Below, one piece after another: positions 42,129-53,958 of a DNA stretch of 64,000 nt. Within the stretch, counting starts at the first letter, position 1. Each line of letters opens with the position of its first letter. The notes below the pieces were generated by a model that saw only the letters and a list, made by a program, of their open reading frames with translations, searched no databases and was not told the origin of the DNA. Source of the stretch: Vitellaria paradoxa. Lineage: Eukaryota > Streptophyta > Magnoliopsida > Ericales > Sapotaceae. Location: positions 12,047,573 through 12,111,572 of the forward strand of contig CM034233.1 in assembly GCA_019916065.1 (NCBI GenBank), given 5' to 3'. A program made the position numbers and the translations under genes.

Positions 42129-43142
42129 TTTGACAAATGTGTTTCTATTACTAGTTTACAAAATTTGAAAAATATAAAAAAAAAATAAAAACATTACCAG
42201 CCGGGTGTTTGGTGCTTCCCTTGTAATGGTATAGGTACAGTCCTAATTTGTGCTAATATTAAATAAATAGGAAATATCCTAAACATCATAATGACTAGAT
42301 AATTAATGATTGGTAAGGAGTTGCAATTTTAGCCCAAGATTATGGACCCCTAAAATCACCTAATTTAAATAGGTTGGATCTGATAAAGAGATTATTAATG
42401 AGTTTTTCAGAAAATACTTATTTTAATTTGACTTAAATGAGTAAGAGTCTAAATACATAATTGGATGAATGAAAACACCTATTGAATACCATCGACATTT
42501 TGTGGCCCTATCCACTCCTGTACAAAGGCAATAAAGAAAAAGACACAATAAGAGTAAGCATAGAATGCGAATTTAGGAAAAACTTAGGGTTTAAAATAAT
42601 TATTTTTTTCCCTGGACATAGATTTGCATTACAAGGATTCCAAAAAACTTAAACATTTTCTTAACAAGTTAATATGAACTTTACTAAATTTTGGATTGAT
42701 TTGAACTTGAATCGTAAAATAATCTTTTTATCACTAGGTCTATTTTTAGTCTAAATTAACATTTTGGCATCTGAAAAATTAAGAAAAAGTATTTCTTATC
42801 CGGTCTCTTATTAACTTGACAAATTCCATACTCTTCCAAACATGGACAGTAAAATGGGCATTTTAACTTTAGGCTCATTTTTTGCTTTAATTTGTATTTT
42901 TAGACTTCCCCAAATGCTAAAAATATTCATTAATATTTTTCTAATTAATATGTATATAAATTTCAACTTGATCAAAACTCAAATTTAAAAATGATAGTGT
43001 TACTTCTAGACCCATTTCTGATCTAGATTTACATTCTTCATTTTTGAAAGCTTTAAAAATATTTTTTGATATGTTTTTTATTAGCTAAAATAATGTCAGT
43101 CCCAACCGAACTTAGACAAAAAATAATTATTTTACCCATGAG

Positions 43143-43697
43143 CAGGGGCGGAATCAGAATTTTTGCCCGGGGGGGCACCGGGCGCCAGGGGGCATCGGGC
43201 GCCAAGGGGGGCACCGAACACCCAAGAAAAAATAACAATCGACTTATTTTTCAATTGAGAGTAGGAGAAAAATGATGTTATTTTTAGAGAGAATAAATTA
43301 TTCTTGAGTATTAACTAGTGAATATATTTCTCACAGTTAATGGTTCAAGCACCTGAAGTTTATTAGAGATATCCCTTACTACAAAAAATATAATTATTAT
43401 TAAATTTTATTATCTATAGAATTTATTATGTTATATGCTAAATTTACTGATAGTATAAACAAAAATATGCAATAATATATTAAAAGATACACTTTATTTC
43501 ACAAAAAATACCAAGTTTGATTCTTTTAAACTTCTTATATGTTAAAAAAATTTGAGTTAACTTTAAATTTTTAATAAAATCAAAATATCTTAATTTTTAA
43601 ATAAAATTAAAATAATAAGAAGGGCATTTTAATAATTTTATCTAAAAAATTGAGGGGGGTCACTTGCCCCACTTGCCCCAACATAGCTCCGCCCCTG
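43143..43697. mobile_element. hAT-type MITE (CAGGGGCGGA)
   Basis: CAGGGGCGGAATCAGAA at the left and AGCTCCGCCCCTG at the right are inverted repeats. The 8-bp target duplication CCCATGAG is exact (43135-43142 and 43698-43705). G-rich subterminal runs (GGGGGGCACCGGGCGCC) are typical of this plant MITE type. 555 bp; the overlapping frames at 43053-43275 are inside it and not genes. Confidence 0.92.
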
Positions 43698-45492
43698 CCC
43701 ATGAGTTCGTGTTCAACCTACATTAGTATTTTTAGCTTCCCAAAAGAGAGAAAGTTATTATTTGACATATTTTTTATCAGTTAAACTCGGACTGATCTAA
43801 AATCAAGTTGAAAAATAATCATTTTAATCTTAAGTTTGTTTTCAGCCGTATTTGTATTTTGAATTTTTCAAAAGAATCAAAAATATTGTTTCACATATTT
43901 TCTTATTAGTTAAATAATTTCAGTGTAATCTAAATTCGAGTTAAAAATAACCATTTTACTTTTGTGCATGACTTTTGTTATATTTGCATTTTTAGCTTTT
44001 TAAATAGTTCACGAGAAATATTTCTTAACATCTGTCTTATCAAAATGGCAAATTTTTTTACTAATTCAAACTTGATTAAAAAATTACCATTTTACGGCTA
44101 GCTAACTCCTGTTTTAGTCCCAAATTAATAATATAGGCTTCGCAAATAGTGGAGAAATATTTTTTTTTTTGACATATTTCTTGTCAGCTATACAAATTTA
44201 AAGCCAATCCAAATTCAAACCAAAAAAAAAAAAAAAAAAAGTTTACAGTTTTACATCGGGACCATTTTTGGCCCTAATTATTTTGTACTCTCAAATACTG
44301 AACTCACGATTCTTTTACTCTTGTTCTTTCGAGATTATCCTCGGAGACGGTTTATACAAATTGTAATATCTCAATCATATCTCTCTGAAGTAGTCAATAA
44401 AATGAGGTCTCTGCATACGTTGGGTCCAAGAAAAAACAAACGTTGAATCAGAGATTCAGAATCAAACACAACTTCTTAAATTAATCAATTTTAAATCGTA
44501 ACCAGTATTAAATCAAAGCGCTCATAGACGAATGAATAATCACAAAGTCGCAATGCCTTACGTAAAAGAATACTTACATGTCAATATATATGACATTAAA
44601 GTGACATTTGGCTAAAAAATCTAGGTATTTTAATTAATATGCGCGGTGGCGAATTTGAATAAATGATAAATATATATATACTAATTAAATGGAGGCTGAC
44701 ATCTACACCCACCACAAACAGCGGGAAGATATCTTGTTTTTACTAATTTCGTTTTCAACTGAGTTGAATGTGAAACGATCTAACAAAAGTACAAGCAAGC
44801 TGATTATCATCTCCGTGCGGGAAAATTTTTACCCATTTGTCGGTGATTTTTTCTCTGTCATTTTTTCAGTACATATTTGTATATTAAAAAATAATAAAAT
44901 AAAGCAATTGAATGGAACCTCCAACCAAAAATATTTCAACGTTCAAATTAGAAGAAAATTATACGTTCCAATTAGAAATAGATTATACTAATAATAATTA
45001 ATATAAAGATAGAACTCCTTACTTTGCATACGTCTCTATAGTTATAAATATATAACATCTAAGATGTCTTATTTTAATTATATAAACATCATTAAATGTA
45101 GTGATGATGTAAACATTGAAATTAATAAAAGAATGATCTTGAAGTAATAATTTTTGTATATATTCTTCTGATTTTGTCTTCTAAACCAAGTAATTATATT
45201 ATATAACTATTAAACTATTTAGTCCCAAGAATATAATCCTTATTCATAGGGGTAGGTATCATTTATTGTGGGAAAACAAGTTATTTTTTGCTAAGTGTGG
45301 GTTCGCCATTTACCCATTTTGTCAAAGAAAGTAAATTATTAAATTATAAATTAAGACTGATTAAAATCATAAATTATTTGATTAGTTAGTTAATTGTAGC
45401 ATCGGTCATGTAATTTTGTTGTTGGATTTTCCATCTCTCTTTTTTTTTTTTTTTTCTTTTTAAATGAACACAAACCCAACAAACTAAGTTAA

Positions 45493-45632
45493 GGCTCAGT
45501 TTGAAATTTTGAAAATCGATGAAAAATGTTAAAAATTTTTGAAAGTTTTTTTATTTTTTACTTTATTATACAAATTACGAATTCATAATTTTTATCAAAT
45601 TTTATAACTTTTTAGCCACTTTAAATGCTCTC
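45493..45632. mobile_element. Tourist-like MITE, 140 bp
   Basis: GGCTCAGTTTGAAATTTTG to CACTTTAAATGCTCTC, TAA duplicated at 45490-45492 and 45633-45635. Related to 63703-63840 and 29347-29503. Confidence 0.7.
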
Positions 45633-46397
45633 TAAAACATGACCTACCAATGAGGATTTTATATAGATGCACACAAATCCAAACTCCTGGTGTGGAAACG
45701 AGCCTCAACTCATGAATCTTAGCCCATCTCACACAACCTGGGAGGACTGTGTAGCCCATCTCACCTTTTTAGTTTATTCCCTTCTTGAGGGTATGAAAGA
45801 AGGTAGTTAAACTCAAAATCAACACCAGATCAAAATTAAGGTATTTTATTTATGTGTGTGTATATATATATAATGATTTGTATCTTTACATGTATACGTA
45901 GCTGTTCCAACCAATTAATTTTGAATCAAGGAACCAATGCGAGTAATTATATATGCGGAATGAGTCATCTAAAGGGTATAGTTTAATATTAAACAAACCA
46001 GAGAGACGTATGGCTAGGAAAGAAGAAGACATGACTGGGCACCAAATCTATGCGACCCGAAGGGCAAATTTCCTTTAGCGTGCTTAATTAGACCAATGTA
46101 TATATAGCATTTCAGTCGAACACATCTTCAGCCTTGTATGACCCATTCGTATCCTCTCCATTAGTGCTCCAGTTAAAGCCCTGTAAAAAGTAGGCCTTTG
46201 TTAAAAAAAATAAACAAAATAAAAATATCACATTTCTATCAACCCAATAGGCCGGAATATGTTAAATCAAGAGTTCAGGTAGTCTTGATTTTTTTTTTTT
46301 TTTATAGTACGGCAGTTGAGTTAATATAACTCTCTCCTTTTCATTGTGCTCTAAAGTCTAGATAGCTCAATAAGGTTCTCGTAGTGTTGGTTTTGGC

Positions 46398-46512
46398 ACT
46401 GGCGGAGCCTTTTTTTTTTGTGGTGGGGGGGGGGGGTGGGTTTTCTATTTTGGATACAAAATTATCAAAATGCCCCCCTTAATCAAATTCTGGATCCCTC
46501 TCACTTTAGGTT
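46398..46512. mobile_element. fragment of a hAT-type MITE (CACTGGCGGAGCC)
   Basis: CACTGGCGGAGCC, a poly-T, a run of 13-14 G and AAATGCCCCCCTTAA resemble the ends of CAGGGGCGGA-type elements such as 43143. The opposite end is not visible, so it is truncated or heavily degraded. Confidence 0.35.
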
Positions 46513-47194
46513 TTGTTTCGAAAAATTCTGAATCAAAGACTACGATAAAAATATATAGTGCTCAATGACGTGTGGCAGGATATTTTGCTGCTTTTAAATT
46601 ACTTAGCCTCCGTTGGAGAATATTCCTCCATTAAAATTGATTTAATTTAAAAATAAAAAATTAATTTAATTTAATTTGATAAATGAAATTTCATGTTTAA
46701 ATTTAAAAATTAAATTGAATTAATTTAAGAAAATATTAAATTTAATTATATTAATAAGAAATTAAAAATATGCTAAATATGATATATGAGAATAAATTTG
46801 TTCACTTATTTAAATGACTTAAAAAATGAATTCTCATTAAATTTTATTGTCTTGGGTTATTTTTCAAATGATATAGAAATCTTAAATTTTAAATTATAAA
46901 ATTAAATCAAATTCAATTCATAAAATTTTATTTTAATTATAAACATAAGAGTTAGTAAAAATTTTCATAAAATGAAATCAAATCATGTCAAATTTATTAC
47001 TCAAAGGAGAATCTTCACTACTACAATAATTGATAAACATCACATTAGGAAATTCATAAAGATCACGGTTTTAAAAAAAACGTGATAAAGATTTGTGAGT
47101 TAAACTTTTTACCTCAGTTTAATTAAAAAATTGAGATAAAAAATTATTTTTAATACTTTTTATCTCACTTTTTTTAAAACTATGATTGTATTTA

Positions 47195-47330
47195 AAACGA
47201 GATAAAAGATCAGTAGAAATCATCTCTAAAAAAAACTGAGATAAAAGATTAGTAGAAACTATCTCTATAAAAAATCGAGATAAAAGATAAGTGGAAACAT
47301 TTTTAGAAAAAACTGAGATCAAAAAGTGAA
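47195..47330. repeat. ~43-bp subterminal tandem repeat within the CACTA-like element
   Basis: Three to four imperfect units each contain CGAGATAAAAGAT-AGT or CTGAGATAAAAGATTAG, then GAAA--ATCTCTA. Both GAGATAAAA and its complement TTATCTC occur nearby, consistent with subterminal binding-site arrays. Confidence 0.65.
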
Positions 47331-48355
47331 AATAAATCATATCTTAAAAAAAGTGAGATAATTAAAAGAATGAGAGATAATATTGTTATTTTTTCTCTAT
47401 ATCTCTCTCAAACAACTTTATTTATCACTTTATATAATTTAAATTAGATTTCATAAATTTTATTATAACTTTTATTTATTAATTTTAATTAATTGAATAT
47501 GTTACAAAAACTACAATCATAGATCAATAAACAAAAATATTTTTAAATTAATGTTAAAACTAAATTTACCAAATTAAATTTAAATAATGGTAAATGTATA
47601 ATCATTATTTTTTCAGTAAATATGTAGGAATAGCTTTCATAATATGTATGACTTATAATGAGGCGAATATTAAATATTTAATATCTAATAAATGTTTAGT
47701 GTATCTTTAATTTTAATTATATTAAAGGTGACATTATTTTTTATTTTGTTGGAATTGATAAAAATTTAGAAATAAAAATAATAAAATTTTTCAATTTTTT
47801 GTCTTTTTGGATCTAATTTTTGAATATAATCATTGAAAATATTTTTTGTATTACAAATCAATTTTTAAAATAGTTTTCAAAAATTTTGTTTTGAACAATA
47901 ATTGTCTAAAACTAAAACTAAATGCAACCTAATTAATTTTAAAAATATAATACAGAATGAAAAAAATAATTATAAATAGTGAGTCATGATTAAATATATG
48001 CTATACAAAAAGATTAAAGGAAAATAAGAAAAAGATTTAAGATCACTTTTAATTAAATATGATAGATATTCATAAATTATTTGTTAAGTATTCACATAGT
48101 TCTATATATTGGTTATGATTTTAAATTATTACAAAAATTAAAATAATTAAATAAAAGTAAAATTTTTATCATTTTCCTGACCAATTGATCAAGAAAAGTG
48201 CAAGTTTTATCTACTAATTGGTTGGCAAAAGTCATAATAAATTATTGTAAAAAATTTAAAATAATTAAATTCAAATAATATAATTTTATTACTTTTAGTA
48301 ACCCCAAAAGTGAAAATTTTGTTTATATATATCAATATGTAAAATGTATATGTAA

Positions 48356-48440
48356 ATGATAGCTTGGACTGGCAGTTAACTACATTAACTTCCAGAGGAA
48401 TGACACGGGTTCGGTTCTCAGTGGAAATAAAAAAATATCA
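48356..48440 (+). repeat. possible tRNA-derived SINE fragment
   Basis: Contains AGCTTGGACTGGCAGTTAAC followed 40 nt later by CGGGTTCGGTTCTC, the latter a good Pol III B-box. It ends in an A-rich stretch. It lies inside the 47016-48825 CACTA-like element. No target duplication was found and the A-box is weak. Confidence 0.4.
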
Positions 48441-48854
48441 AATATATAAGGTTGCTATAATAATAAGGCACCAAATGGTGCTATGATGGTATGATAGTAG
48501 GCTGCCACGTGGATTTTTATTATTTTTAAAATTAATTTATTTTTTCAGCGTAATTATTTGTCTATATTTGATCACATTTTTTTTTTTAAAAGTAAGATCA
48601 AAATTTATAAAAGATCAAACGAGATTTTTCTTTCATTTCAATTTTTACCAAAAAAGATTACGCTTTTAGTGTGTGATTGTTATAAGTTTTCGATCACAGT
48701 TATAAGTTGTGATCGAAAAAATGTGATTTACAATCTCACCTGAATCAATCACACTTTTGTGACCGAAATAGAAGGTGAAACATCACGTATACAAGCTGTG
48801 ATGTTTATACATTTTTGTAATAATGCTTAAAGTTTTCTATTAATTCTCATGCTT

Positions 48855-49007
48855 CTAGATGGTAATGGGATGGTCGATGCTCTGGCAAAGCGCGGGCTTC
48901 TAGTGTTTATGGGTTCCATGTACTATTCTAGCAGGGATCTTTCATGTAATGCTTGTACTTGTTATGTGTTAGATAAAGGAGGTATTCCTAGTTGGAGGCA
49001 TGCGTAA
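48855..49007 (+). pseudogene. LINE remnant: C-terminal RNase H-like fragment
   Basis: The frame from 48855 to the TAA at 49005-49007 encodes DGNGMVDALAKRGLL near its start. That resembles the N-x-x-ADALAK-x-G ending of the RNase H domain in plant non-LTR retrotransposon polyproteins. Some 35 further residues follow. Upstream the frame is lost where the CACTA-like element ends at 48825. The following 260 bp (to about 49310), ending GATAAGATTTGATTAATTAA, is probably its 3' UTR. No reverse transcriptase is left. Confidence 0.6.
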
Positions 49008-49096
49008 TACAATTCGGTAGTTTTCTCTTACTTTTTGATTTGTCTTTGTTCTCTGGTTCAGTTCTGGTTTCTGGGCAGAGCTGATATTTTGGTTGG

Positions 49097-49144
49097 ATCT
49101 TCGGATGTGGCTTTGGCTGTATCTTCGGATGTGGCTTTGGCTGT
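49097..49144. repeat. 24-bp perfect tandem duplication
   Basis: The unit starting ATCTTCGGATGTGGCTTT occurs twice back to back (49097-49120 and 49121-49144) within the presumed LINE 3' UTR. Confidence 0.95.
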
Positions 49145-49347
49145 TGGTTTATGCTAGGGCCACAGGTTGATTAGTTTGGTTAGTGACATTTTTGAGTGAG
49201 ACTAGTATATTGAGAGTTTGAGCTAATAGGGCTAGTCGGGGAAGAAAACCCCATCTTTTGAGCATCTAAATGATAAGATTTGATTAATTAAGGCAAGACC
49301 ATTCATCATTTCATTCCTCTTTTGATTGTCCTTTTATATTTGATTAT

Positions 49348-50274
49348 TGTTAGGCAGCAAAATTTACTGCCGGAACTGCTGACCATGTCAACCGAAAATG
49401 CAATCAACAACCTGCCAAACAAAGACAGAAGAAAGGTTACGGCCGGAGTGGAAGTTTCTGGCCGGAAAACCCTCCGATACTTAATTCAGTAAGTAGCTCA
49501 AGGAAGAAAGCTTTACTAGAGAAGAAATGAACAGTAGTTTAAGTTGGCAATAGTCAGCTTACCTTCATTGTCAAGTGGAATGTCGTATTTATAGTAATGT
49601 AAATAATAAATAAAATAATACCTGTGATTTGACTGCATCCATACTTCCGTGTACCTCTTTTCTTTTCTTACTTTAAATGCTTTCCACTTCTCATTAAATG
49701 CCTTCCACTTCTCATTAAATGCTTTCAACTTCTCATTTAATATCCATACCTTTTATTAAATGCTTCTGGAAGTTAAACATGGCAATATAGCCAGAACTTA
49801 GTTGTCAAACTATCTACCTGTCACATTTATCAATTACTCGTAACAAAATGAACTGACTTAGTTACTTCCTCAGAGATAAATACTAACTTCAGTCATAACT
49901 ATGGTGCATTTATGGTTGTGATCCCTCGTTAAGGCTGTGGGTCCCAGGCCTAACATTTACTAGCTGCCAATCAATGGGGCGAACAAATTGACTACTAAGG
50001 TCTTCGGCTACTGCCACGGGGCAACACATTATCCATAGATACTGAGAATCAGGGTATCTATTGGAATATTAACCCAAAGACGCGTGTCCATGTATAACAC
50101 TCACGTGGAACTCTCATGCTATCAATCAATTGTTCGGCAAAACGCCACGTGTCATGCGTCAACGTGCTCGGTCGGTGACTACGTGACTCACTCAAATATG
50201 TTTGGCATTGGCCACGTGACACCTTGACTATACTGTTCGGCACTCCATATGTCAAAGTATTATTTTACCCAACA
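49348..50274 (-). mobile_element. solo LTR of an LTR retrotransposon
   Basis: Begins TGTTAGGCAGC and ends TTTACCCAACA (TG...CA), with an exact 5-bp duplication ATTAT at 49343-49347 and 50275-50279. On the minus strand a TATA box (CTATAAATACGAC, around 49590-49602) separates a long U3 from a shorter R-U5, so the element reads right to left. No internal gag-pol or second LTR is present, which indicates LTR-LTR recombination. U3 contains three CACGTG G-boxes (50102-50107, 50146-50151 and 50213-50218). 927 bp. Confidence 0.88.
49675..49741. repeat. three ~21-bp tandem repeats in the solo LTR
   Basis: AAATGCTTTCCACTTCTCATT occurs three times with small changes just upstream (in LTR sense) of the TATA box. 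Short direct repeats at this place are typical of LTR enhancers. Confidence 0.85.
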
Positions 50275-51236
50275 ATTATATTCTTAAACATAAGTAATAA
50301 GGAGCCCATGCAATGGAAAGGAGTACCAACGGTATGAGGTTACATTTGCTACATAGAAACGTAATGAAAATTTTCATTCACACTTCTAATCTATTCTCAT
50401 ATTCGGTATTAAGAAATAAAATTGAAATATTATTTTTATTTTAATTAAAAAAATACAGTTTTTATCGTATGACGCAGAGTATGGATCTCAATGTAACTTA
50501 TATTATGATGATAATGTATCTTATGATTGTGCAGATCTTAATTGTTGTCACCGATTATGCAGTTAAATTTAATTGTGATACTTATTATTATTATATTACA
50601 CTATAGAAATGAGAGAAAATATTAATTCTAATTTACATAATTATGTTGACCTAACTTTGAATGTAAGTTTTTAATTATTTTAGTTAATTTTTATATTTCT
50701 ATGCTATGTACTCGGAACTATGAAATTAATGGCGTGACAACTCAAATATATGGCAATCTCAAATCACTAGAATTTTTTTACTAGTCATGCATTGGCACAA
50801 AACGTAATGAAGGCGTTGAATTTTAGAGTGTGAGGTTAAAAAGTTAAAAAATATATATATATTTGCTTTATTAAAATTCATTAAAAATTATTAATTTTTA
50901 TTAAATTTTTATTTTCTTTCAATTAAATTTTATTAAATATCATTTTCACATCAAACTTTTGTATTTTAGTTGTACTATTTTTTGCCATTTAAGCAGCACT
51001 AAGGAGGAGTATTATATTAATGGTTTTGAAAATAATTTGGAAGATAAATGGCTGGCAGTATGGCGGCGCACTTTAGTTGTGGTTTGTAGTTAAAATAACC
51101 GGAGAGCCGTGACTGACCATCTTTTGTATGCGGGCCACTTTTCTGTACTCCTATAAATTGTTATACGTTTAAACATAGAAAAATAACACAACACGAGAAG
51201 AGATTTTGAACATCCCTCCACGCCCCCCTGCAGGGC

Positions 51237-51243
51237 TATAAAA
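51237..51243 (+). promoter_or_regulatory. putative TATA box of the UGT85-like gene
   Basis: GGGCTATAAAACTGGG lies 72 bp upstream of the start codon, giving a short leader of about 40 nt. The leader then runs through the (AG)n tract. Confidence 0.6.
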
Positions 51244-51285
51244 CTGGGTCTTGTTCTCTTGCCATACACACCCAAAAGCGCAGAA

Positions 51286-51308
51286 AGAGAGAGAGAGAGA
51301 GAGAGAGA
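51286..51308 (+). repeat. (AG)n tract abutting the UGT start codon
   Basis: About 11 AG units run directly into the ATG at 51309, so they form the last part of the 5' leader. GA-rich leaders can bind BPC/GAGA factors; that role is inferred only. Confidence 0.9.
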
Positions 51309-53520
51309 ATGGGTTTAATTACCATGTTAGAGAAGCCTCATGCAGTGTGTATACCATTCCCAGCGCAGGGCCACATTAACCCCATGCTTAAATTAGCAAA
51401 ACTCCTCCACTGGAGAGGCTTTCACATAACCTTTGTGAACACTGAGTACAACCACAGACGCCTCCTGAAATCCAGAGGTGCCGACTCACTCCAAGGCCTC
51501 ACTTCCTTCTGCTTTGAGACAATCCCCGATGGTCTCCCTGAATCTGATGCCGATGTCACCCAAGAAAGCTCCTCCCTCTGTGAGTCCACCAGAAAACACT
51601 GCTTGGCTCCTTTCAGAGCCCTTCTGTCCAAACTCAATCACACTGCTGCTGAATCAAACGTCCCACCCGTCACCTGCATAGTCTCTGATGCCATCTTGAC
51701 CTTCACAATCACGGCTGCCCAAGAACTCGGTGTCCCCGATGTTCTTTTCTGGACAGCTAGTGCTTGTTCCTATTTGGCTTTCCTTCACTATCCCGACCTC
51801 ATGGAAAAGGGTCTCATACCACTCAAAGGTATGCATACATACATATATTTATATATATATATAACTCATTCTTTCCTGTCAGCGCATGCATACGTATTTA
51901 TTGCTAGAACATATCTCATATTAAAAAAAATCAAAATTTTCAAATTAATATATAATTTAAGATCTTTTTACTTTCTGTTAATTGATTTTGAATTATATGT
52001 TTCACTATGCTATTGAAGTTAAAATCAGGACGACTTAATTTTAAATGTCTGCATTATTTCCTTTTTTTTATTTGGTGAATCGGTCTTATTTTTTATACTC
52101 AAGTGAATATGTTATAATAAATTTTACATCGATAAAATCAAATTTGTCAAATTTCTGTACAAAATCTTAATCAGTCTTTCCATTCTTCGTCAATTAATTT
52201 AAAAGTGAATATTTTAGTATGAACGTGCATCAGGGGTGAGGGCATGCATACGTCGGTGTGTAATTTTTTTTAGTTTTTAATTTTTATGTTCTCTCCGCCC
52301 CGGGGCGGCCCCCCCAATCATCCCCTCTTTATTCTTCATCATTCCTGTTTCGAACCTTAATATATATGTAAGTTGAAACATTCAAACAGTTTGATGGTAA
52401 AATTTTGAAATTTTCAAGACAACAGTCAAGAGTATAGATTTTCACATTTATATATATATATATGTGTGTGTGTGTGTAAGTTTCAAAGGTACATATATAC
52501 TATATATATATATGACTAGATCACGTACATAATAGAACTTCGGTTTTGATATTACCTTTTTCTATTTTGTGATGTGGTGCAGATGAGAGCTATATAACAA
52601 ATGGGCATTTGGATACGGTAATAGATTGGGTACCCAGCATGAAAGACATAAGATTGAAGGACTTCCCTTCTTTTTTGCGAACAACTGACCCAAATGATCC
52701 TATGCTTGATTTTGTGTTAAGTCATCCTGAGGGTGCTCGCAGAGGTTCTGCGATTATTGTGAATACATTCGAAGATTTGGAGCATGAGGTTTTGGATGCG
52801 CTTTCAACCATGTTGCCTCCGATTTATCCAATTGGGCCATTACAAGGACTCATGAATCAGGTCAAGGATGACAACTTGAAGTTGATAGGATCGAATCTGT
52901 GGAAGGAAGAGCCCCAGTGCATCGAATGGCTCAACTCCAAAGAACCAAACTCTGTTGTTTATGTCAACTTTGGAAGCATAGCTGTGATGACACCCAACCA
53001 ACTGGTTGAGTTTGCTTGGGGTCTCGCTAATAGCAACCAGGCCTTTTTGTGGATAATAAGGCCCGATCTTGTTAACAGCGACTCCGCCATTCTCCCGGCG
53101 GAGTTTGTGGCGGAGACCAAAGACAGGGGCTTACTAGCAAGTTGGTGTCCGCAAGAGGAAGTCCTCGCCCACCCGTCGGTCCGGGGGTTCTTGACTCACT
53201 GCGGTTGGAACTCCACTCTTGAAAGCATTGCCAGTGGAGTTCCTGTGATCTGCTGGCCTTTCTTTGCAGATCAACAAACCAACTGTTGGTTCTGCTGCAA
53301 TCGGTGGGGAGTTGGGATGGAGATAGAGAGTGATGTTAAGAGAGATGAGGTTGAGAAGCTCGTGGGAGAGTTGATGGTTGGAGACAAGGGTAAGGAGATG
53401 AAGGAAAGGGCCTTGCAGTGGAGGAAAATGGCTGAGGAGTCCACTGCCGGTTCGAAGGGTTCCTCTTTCATTAATCTTGAGAAAATGATCAACCAAGTGC
53501 TCCTATCTCCGAGGCATTAG
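51309..53520 (+). CDS. UDP-glycosyltransferase, UGT85 family
   Basis: Family 1 glycosyltransferase that moves a sugar, most likely glucose, from a UDP-sugar to a small acceptor in the cytosol. Two exons, 51309-51828 and 52583-53520, joined by a GT-AG phase-1 intron of 754 bp, give 1458 nt, 485 aa, the normal length. The intron falls after residue 173, where UGT85 genes usually carry one. N-terminal [18 protein letters not shown] contains the catalytic His22; the partner Asp is D127 in [27 protein letters not shown] (39-57) is typical of UGT85A proteins. The 44-residue PSPG box spans 361-404, starting [11 protein letters not shown] and ending in Gln404, the residue associated with UDP-glucose preference. 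Just after it, residues 405-415 read [11 protein letters not shown], where relatives usually have QTNCRYSCTEW. Acceptors in this family range from cyanohydrins to terpenoids and cytokinins and cannot be predicted. Met6 is a possible alternative start. The gene looks intact. Confidence 0.96.
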
Positions 53521-53665
53521 GCTGATTAATTAGCATGATGCTGGTTTTAAATTACAAAAAATTATACCTCTATTTCATTTTAATGTGTTTGTGTTAGCTT
53601 AATTATGATTTGTTCCGTGTTTTTCCTTCTTGAGCTTGAAATGCAAGAATAGTACTTCATTTGTT

Positions 53666-53715
53666 AAGTAATACTATGTCTTTTTTTTTTTTTGGTAATT
53701 AAGTAATACTATGTC
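53666..53715 (-). mobile_element. micro-insertion AATTACC-A(13) with 15-bp target duplication
   Basis: aagtaatactatgtc is exactly repeated at 53666-53680 and 53701-53715. Only thirteen T and GGTAATT lie between (minus-strand sense AATTACC plus poly-A). It lies about 150 bp downstream of the UGT stop codon. Confidence 0.85.
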
Positions 53716-53958
53716 ATTATAGAAAATGCAGTAGATTCCATAATCATTTGTTTAAAAAGAAAAAGAAAAAACAAAAAATCGCATTTGTATCAACCAATAG
53801 ACTAGAGGAAAGTTGCTAGAAAATATCATAAAAAAATGCATTTCCTCCATGCCTCACCTTATCACACCTTGATGTTTACGTTGTGCCAAAATCTGAAGTT
53901 TTTTTCTGTAACGTACCCTGATGTTCCGGTTGTGTCTGATGCCAATTAAGGTGATTTA

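Larger units (their letters stand above)
47016..48825. mobile_element. non-autonomous CACTA-like element, 1.8 kb
   Basis: Left end CACTACTACAATAATTG and AAACATCAC; right end GTGATGTTTATA and TTTTTGTAATAATG form an inverted repeat (CACTA / CATTA, one change). CTT is duplicated at 47013-47015 and 48826-48828, the 3-bp duplication typical of CACTA elements. Subterminal arrays of GAGATAAAAGAT (47100-47360) and GTGATCGAAAA-type words (48540-48790) support it. No transposase frame. Confidence 0.8.
31660..51230. other. gene desert with transposon remnants
   Basis: About 19.6 kb without a supportable gene apart from transposon fragments. The first 750 bp (to about 32400) are the GC-moderate upstream region of the EXORDIUM-like gene; its open frames are short and unrecognised. 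35130-35640 and 36600-36960 are of mixed composition and also unrecognised. 39100-40870 is AT-repeat DNA. Listed elements account for much of the rest. Confidence 0.6.

Noticed and set aside
43053..43275. Two opposing frames around 43.1 kb
   Set aside because: They translate the G-rich end of the hAT MITE, not a gene.
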